From assembly GCA_964533495.1 (NCBI GenBank), contig CAZHJU010000008.1, positions 1 through 64,000 of the forward strand: a stretch of DNA of 64,000 nt, written 5' to 3'. The translations under genes were made by a program, and so were the position numbers. The notes beneath the pieces are model-generated. The model was not told the DNA's origin. It saw nothing but the letters and a program-made list of their open reading frames with translations, and did not search any database. The first letter of the stretch is position 1. Every line of letters begins with the position of its first letter. This DNA is from Ga0077527 sp964533495. Its GTDB lineage: Bacteria; Pseudomonadota; Gammaproteobacteria; Burkholderiales; SG8-41. This document shows positions 60,508 to 64,000 of the stretch, in pieces.

Positions 60508-61469
60508 CGGTCATCCATTCACGCATCATCGGCACCGGCAGCTACCTGCCGGAGAAGGTCCTCACCAACGCCGACCTCGCGGCCACGATGGACACTTCCG
60601 ACGAATGGATCAGGCAGCGCACCGGCATCCGGGAACGGCACATTGCCGCGGAAAACGAGAATGCGAGCGACCTCGCGCTGAAAGCGTCGCTGCGCGCGCT
60701 CGACGCCGCCGGCATTTCTGCGGGGCAGCTCGACCTGATCATCGTCGCCACATCCACGCCGGACATGGTGTTTCCGAGCACCGCCTGCATATTGCAGGCG
60801 AAACTCGGGGCGAAAGGCATGCCCGCATTCGACGTGCAGGCGGTATGCAGCGGTTTCGTCTATGCGCTGGCGACGGCGGACCAGTTCATGCGCTCGGGCC
60901 GTTACGGGCACATCCTGGTGGTCGGCGCCGAGGTGTTCTCGCGCATCCTCGACTGGGAGGATCGCGGCACCTGCGTGCTGTTCGGCGACGGCGCCGGCGC
61001 GGTGGTGCTCAGGCGCAGCGATACGCCGGGCATCCTCTCGGCGCCGCTGCATGCCGACGGCAGCCATGCCGGCATCCTGTCGGTGCCCGGCAGCGTCTGC
61101 GGCGGCAAGGTCAGCGGCCGGCCGTTGCTGCAGATGGACGGCACGGCAGTGTTCAAATTCGCGGTCAGGGTGCTGGAGGAAGTCGCGCTCGAGGCGTTGG
61201 CCGAGGCCGGCCTGCAGAAATCCGACATCGACTGGCTGATCCCGCACCAGGCCAACATCCGCATCCTGCAGGCCACCGCGAAAAAGCTGGGCCTGCCGAT
61301 GGAGCGGGTGATCACGACGGTGGACCGGCATGCCAATACTTCGGCGGCCTCGGTGCCGCTGGCGCTCGACGAAGCGGTGCGCGATGGCCGCATCAAACCC
61401 GGGCAGCACGTGATGCTGGAAGGGGTCGGCGGCGGATTTACCTGGGGCGCGGTGCTAATCCAATGGTGA
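60504..61469 (+). CDS. fabH: 3-oxoacyl-ACP synthase III FabH
   Basis: A 321-residue KAS III that starts fatty-acid synthesis from acetyl-CoA and malonyl-ACP. The catalytic triad is Cys in VQAVCSGF, His in PHQANIRI and Asn in RHANTSAAS. It overlaps plsX by 4 bases and is followed by fabD after 13 bases, so it is translated in step with its neighbours. Confidence 0.96.
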   Translation: MTVIHSRIIGTGSYLPEKVLTNADLAATMDTSDEWIRQRTGIRERHIAAENENASDLALKASLRALDAAGISAGQLDLIIVATSTPDMVFPSTACILQAKLGAKGMPAFDVQAVCSGFVYALATADQFMRSGRYGHILVVGAEVFSRILDWEDRGTCVLFGDGAGAVVLRRSDTPGILSAPLHADGSHAGILSVPGSVCGGKVSGRPLLQMDGTAVFKFAVRVLEEVALEALAEAGLQKSDIDWLIPHQANIRILQATAKKLGLPMERVITTVDRHANTSAASVPLALDEAVRDGRIKPGQHVMLEGVGGGFTWGAVLIQW

Positions 61470-61482
61470 GGATCGATCAACG

Positions 61483-62412
61483 ATGAAACTGGCTTTGGTG
61501 TTTCCGGGGCAGGGCTCGCAATCGGTGGGCATGATGCAGGGTTTTGCCGACAGCAGGGTCGTGCGCGACACCTTCACGGAGGCGTCCGATGCGCTGGGCC
61601 AGGATCTCTGGCGGCTGGCGGCCGAGGGGCCCGCGGACGAGCTGAATGCGACGGTGAACACGCAGCCGGTGATGCTGACCGCCGCCTATGCGATGTACCG
61701 TGCCTGGCAGGAAGCCGGCGGCACGGCGCCGGCGCTGGTGGCCGGACACAGCCTCGGCGAATATACGGCGCTGGTGGCCGCCGGCGCGCTTTCCTTCGCC
61801 GACGCGGTGCCGCTGGTGCGTTTCCGTGCACAGGCGATGCAGGAAGCCGTGCCGGTGGGCACCGGTGCGATGGCGGCGATACTCGGGCTCGACGACGACG
61901 CGGTGCGCGCCGCCTGCGCCGATTCGGCGCAGGGCGAAATTGTCGAGGCCGTCAACTTCAACGCGCCAAGCCAGGTCGTCATTGCCGGACACAAGGCGGC
62001 GGTCGAACGCGGCGCGGCGGCAGCGAAGGCACGCGGTGCCAAACGCGCAGTGATGCTGCCGGTCAGCGCGCCGTTTCATTCCTCGTTGCTGAAGCCGGCG
62101 GCAAATCGTCTGCGCGAACGGATGCGGGACATCCCGTTCAGGGCACCTGCAGTCGCGGTGATCAACAATGTCGATGTCGCGGTGGTCAATGAGCCGGCGC
62201 AGATCAGGGACGCACTGGCGCGCCAGGCCTGCAGCCCCGTGCGCTGGGTGGAGATCGTACGCGCGTTTGCGGCGCAGGGTGTCACTCATGTCGTCGAATG
62301 CGGCCCGGGCAAGGTGCTGGCCGGCCTGACCCGGCGCATCGAGGACGGCCTGCAGGGATTCGCGGTCACCGATCCGGCATCGCTGCGGCAAACCATGGAG
62401 GCATTGCGATGA
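61483..62412 (+). CDS. fabD: malonyl-CoA:ACP transacylase FabD
   Basis: A 309-residue transacylase loading malonyl onto ACP. LVFPGQGSQSVGM starts the protein, the nucleophile Ser is in GHSLGEYTAL, and the His is in SAPFHSSLL. Its stop overlaps the fabG start (ATGA). Confidence 0.96.
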   Translation: MKLALVFPGQGSQSVGMMQGFADSRVVRDTFTEASDALGQDLWRLAAEGPADELNATVNTQPVMLTAAYAMYRAWQEAGGTAPALVAGHSLGEYTALVAAGALSFADAVPLVRFRAQAMQEAVPVGTGAMAAILGLDDDAVRAACADSAQGEIVEAVNFNAPSQVVIAGHKAAVERGAAAAKARGAKRAVMLPVSAPFHSSLLKPAANRLRERMRDIPFRAPAVAVINNVDVAVVNEPAQIRDALARQACSPVRWVEIVRAFAAQGVTHVVECGPGKVLAGLTRRIEDGLQGFAVTDPASLRQTMEALR

Positions 62413-63155
62413 GCACGCTCAAAGGCAGGGTGGCGCTGGTCACCGGCGCTTCGCGCGGCATCGGCCGGGGTATCGCGCTCGCGCTGGGCGCGGCAGGCGC
62501 CACGGTGGCCGGCACGGCGACGACGGCGTCCGGCGCGGAAGCCATCACGCGGGAACTCGGCGCGGCCGGGATCGGCGGCGCGGGTTACGCGATGGACGTC
62601 AACGATGCCACGCAGGTCGATGCCGTGCTGGCGGCGGTGCAGCAGCAGTGGGGCGACGTCGCCATCCTGGTCAACAACGCCGGCATCACCCGCGACAATC
62701 TGCTGATGCGGATGAAGGACGAGGAGTGGGATGCGATCATGTCGACCAACCTCAAGTCGGTCTACCGCCTGTCGAAGGCCGTGATCCGGGGCATGATGAA
62801 GGCCCGGTCGGGGCGCATCATCAACGTGACCTCGGTGATCGGCTCGATGGGCAATGCCGGGCAGAGCAACTATGCAGCCGCCAAAGCCGGTGTCGAAGGA
62901 TTTTCCCGGGCGCTGGCCCGGGAGGTGGGCAGCCGCAACATCACGGTAAACTGCGTGGCGCCGGGATTCATCGACACCGACATGACGCGGGCGCTGGGCG
63001 ATGCGCAGCGGGAAGGGCTGATCGGACAGATTCCGCTGGCCAGGCTGGGAAAGGTGGAAGATGTGGCCGGCGCCGTGGCCTACCTCGCTTCCGATGCCGC
63101 CTCCTACGTGACCGGCTGCACGCTGCACGTCAACGGCGGCATGCACATGGGCTAG
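62409..63155 (+). CDS. fabG: 3-oxoacyl-ACP reductase FabG
   Basis: A 248-residue NADPH-dependent SDR, the first reduction in each elongation cycle. TGASRGIGRGIA is the cofactor loop, NNAGITRDNLLMRM and the catalytic NYAAAKAG follow, and CTLHVNGGMHMG is the classic FabG end. ATG 62409 overlaps the fabD stop; the longer open frame upstream is antecedent fabD sequence. This is the pathway enzyme; a paralogue is at 39556. Confidence 0.96.
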   Translation: MSTLKGRVALVTGASRGIGRGIALALGAAGATVAGTATTASGAEAITRELGAAGIGGAGYAMDVNDATQVDAVLAAVQQQWGDVAILVNNAGITRDNLLMRMKDEEWDAIMSTNLKSVYRLSKAVIRGMMKARSGRIINVTSVIGSMGNAGQSNYAAAKAGVEGFSRALAREVGSRNITVNCVAPGFIDTDMTRALGDAQREGLIGQIPLARLGKVEDVAGAVAYLASDAASYVTGCTLHVNGGMHMG

Positions 63156-63199
63156 AATGCGCGGCGTGCACGGTTCTGCGGGCGATCTGGTAATTGTGG

Positions 63200-63217
63200 T
63201 AAGTTATTGTTTTTAAA
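63200..63217 (+). repeat. AT-rich 18-mer copy (TAAGTTATTGTTTTTAAA)
   Basis: One mismatch from the consensus. Like the copy at 56216 it is followed by GGAT and a T/A run. It lies in the 178-base fabG-acpP gap, upstream of the palindrome-like GTGGTAAAATCCAC (63238-63251) that may be the acpP -10 region. Confidence 0.65.
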
Positions 63218-63333
63218 GGATTTTTTAAATACGGTTTGTGGTAAAATCCACGCTTTTACGGAATCGCCGGCATGCCCGGTCACGGGTCCGGGCGATTCCA
63301 GACATCAGCAAGCAACGCGAAAGGGGACAGTAG

Positions 63334-63573
63334 ATGGACAATATCGAGCAACGCGTCAAAAAGATTGTTGCCGAGCAACTCGGAGTCAACGAAGCTGACG
63401 TCAAGAACGAGTCGTCCTTTGTCAATGATCTGGGCGCAGACTCTCTGGATACCGTCGAGCTGGTGATGGCACTGGAAGAGGAGTTCGAGACCGAGATTCC
63501 GGACGAGGAAGCCGAGAAAATCACCACCGTGCAGCAGGCGACCGACTACATCAAGTCCCACCTGAAATCGTAA
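63334..63573 (+). CDS. acpP: acyl carrier protein
   Basis: A 79-residue acidic carrier. The 4'-phosphopantetheine is attached to the Ser of GADSLDTVELVM. It is preceded by AAAGGGG and an AT-rich gap that probably holds its own promoter, as ACP is needed in excess. Two hairpins separate it from fabF. Confidence 0.98.
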   Translation: MDNIEQRVKKIVAEQLGVNEADVKNESSFVNDLGADSLDTVELVMALEEEFETEIPDEEAEKITTVQQATDYIKSHLKS

Positions 63574-63579
63574 GTTCGC

Positions 63580-63638
63580 GGGGAAGGCGCGCTGCCTTCC
63601 CCCGTTTTCCACGGATCCGGGAGCGTTTCGCGCTCCCT
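63580..63638 (+). terminator. two GC-rich hairpins between acpP and fabF (partial terminator)
   Basis: Stem 1 is GGGGAAGGC / GCCTTCCCC (63580-63602), followed by CGTTTT. Stem 2 is GGGAGCG / CGCTCCC (63620-63638). The short T-run suggests incomplete termination, which would leave acpP mRNA in excess over fabF. Confidence 0.5.
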
Positions 63639-63646
63639 CCTGCATC

Positions 63647-64000
63647 ATGCCGCGTCCAACCACCCGCAGAGTCGTCGTGACCGGACTGGGGATCATCTCC
63701 CCGGTCGGCATCGGCATCGACGAATCCTGGTCCAGCATCACCGCCGGCAAATCCGGGATCACGAAAGTGACCCGCTTCGACGCTTCGGGCTACAGCTCGC
63801 AGATCGCCGGGGAGGTGAAAGGTTTCAATGCCGGCGATTACCTGCCGGTCAAAGAGGCCAGGCGCTTCGACACCTTCATCCATTACGGCCTTGCCGCAGG
63901 CATCGACGCCATCAAGGATGCCGGACTGGATCTGGAGAAGCTCGATCGCCAGATGATCGGCGTGTGCATCGGCTCCGGCATCGGCGGCCTGCCGCTGATC
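63647..64000 (+). CDS. fabF: 3-oxoacyl-ACP synthase II FabF, N-terminal part (cut by window end)
   Basis: 118 codons are present from ATG 63647. RRVVVTGLGIISPVG, the SGITKVTRFDASGYSSQIAGE region and IGVCIGSGIGG match the first third of KAS II. The catalytic Cys-His-His lie outside the window. It is the last visible gene of the fab operon. Confidence 0.95.
   Translation, partial: MPRPTTRRVVVTGLGIISPVGIGIDESWSSITAGKSGITKVTRFDASGYSSQIAGEVKGFNAGDYLPVKEARRFDTFIHYGLAAGIDAIKDAGLDLEKLDRQMIGVCIGSGIGGLPLI

Overview
The window is a GC-rich stretch of chromosome from a betaproteobacterium. Supporting signs are Bug/TctC-type periplasmic receptors, a DUF4936 gene, the rne-rluC and yceD-rpmF-plsX-fabHDG-acpP-fabF blocks in the usual proteobacterial order, a GTP-dependent PEP carboxykinase and sigma70-type promoters. 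I cannot name the genus; Nitrosomonadales, Rhodocyclales or Burkholderiales all fit. Most of the window is core genome, with one clear accessory scar.

Layout. 1-890: 3' end of clpB, then a candidate small RNA with its own promoter and terminator. 974-5248 (minus): an AttEFGH-like ABC operon (ATPase, FtsX-type permease carrying a one-base frameshift, lipocalin-like secreted protein). 5486-8848: an intact orphan Bug receptor, a TauD/TfdA dioxygenase, a PIN protein and a PaaI thioesterase, then the decayed 3' end of a second Bug gene. 8876-13177 (minus): YaiI, a four-domain rhodanese, a TauE/SafE exporter and rhlE. 13417-18419: an HNH nuclease, an internally duplicated membrane protein, a PHP phosphatase, yciO, trpS and lexA.

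18562-27134 is the translation/RNA block rimP-nusA-infB-rbfA-truB-rpsO-pnp, headed by a strong promoter and a terminator-like leader hairpin. It is followed by dksA, tRNA-Arg(UCU), tRNA-His(GUG), smpB, ratA, rnfH, a DUF4124-like gene, guaB and guaA. Immediately after guaA (33.0-38.0 kb) lies an accessory segment: a HTH gene, the first ~95 codons of hsdR, and a Fur-box-controlled TonB receptor/SBP/permease/ATPase operon. The ATPase and hsdR truncate each other at a rearrangement junction near 33550.

38.0-48.9 kb holds housekeeping and salvage genes: an ArsC-like gene, tadA, a YkuD transpeptidase, an SDR, mtnA with a class II aldolase (a possible DHAP shunt), a GNAT, an NRDE protein, ygfZ and ygfX back to back, two MFS carriers and a GST. 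49.0-54.2 kb: pckG, a 55-residue conserved-looking small protein and rne. 54.6-64.0 kb: rluC, a HAD phosphatase, an S49 peptidase, an RsmI-like methylase, maf, then the ribosomal/fatty-acid operon yceD-rpmF-plsX-fabH-fabD-fabG-acpP-fabF, with fabF cut by the window end.

Cross-cutting signals: an 18-base AT-rich motif (consensus TAAGTATTTGTTTTTAAA) occurs about eleven times, mostly between genes. lexA and yceD both have strong promoters placed so that their mRNAs would be leaderless or nearly so.
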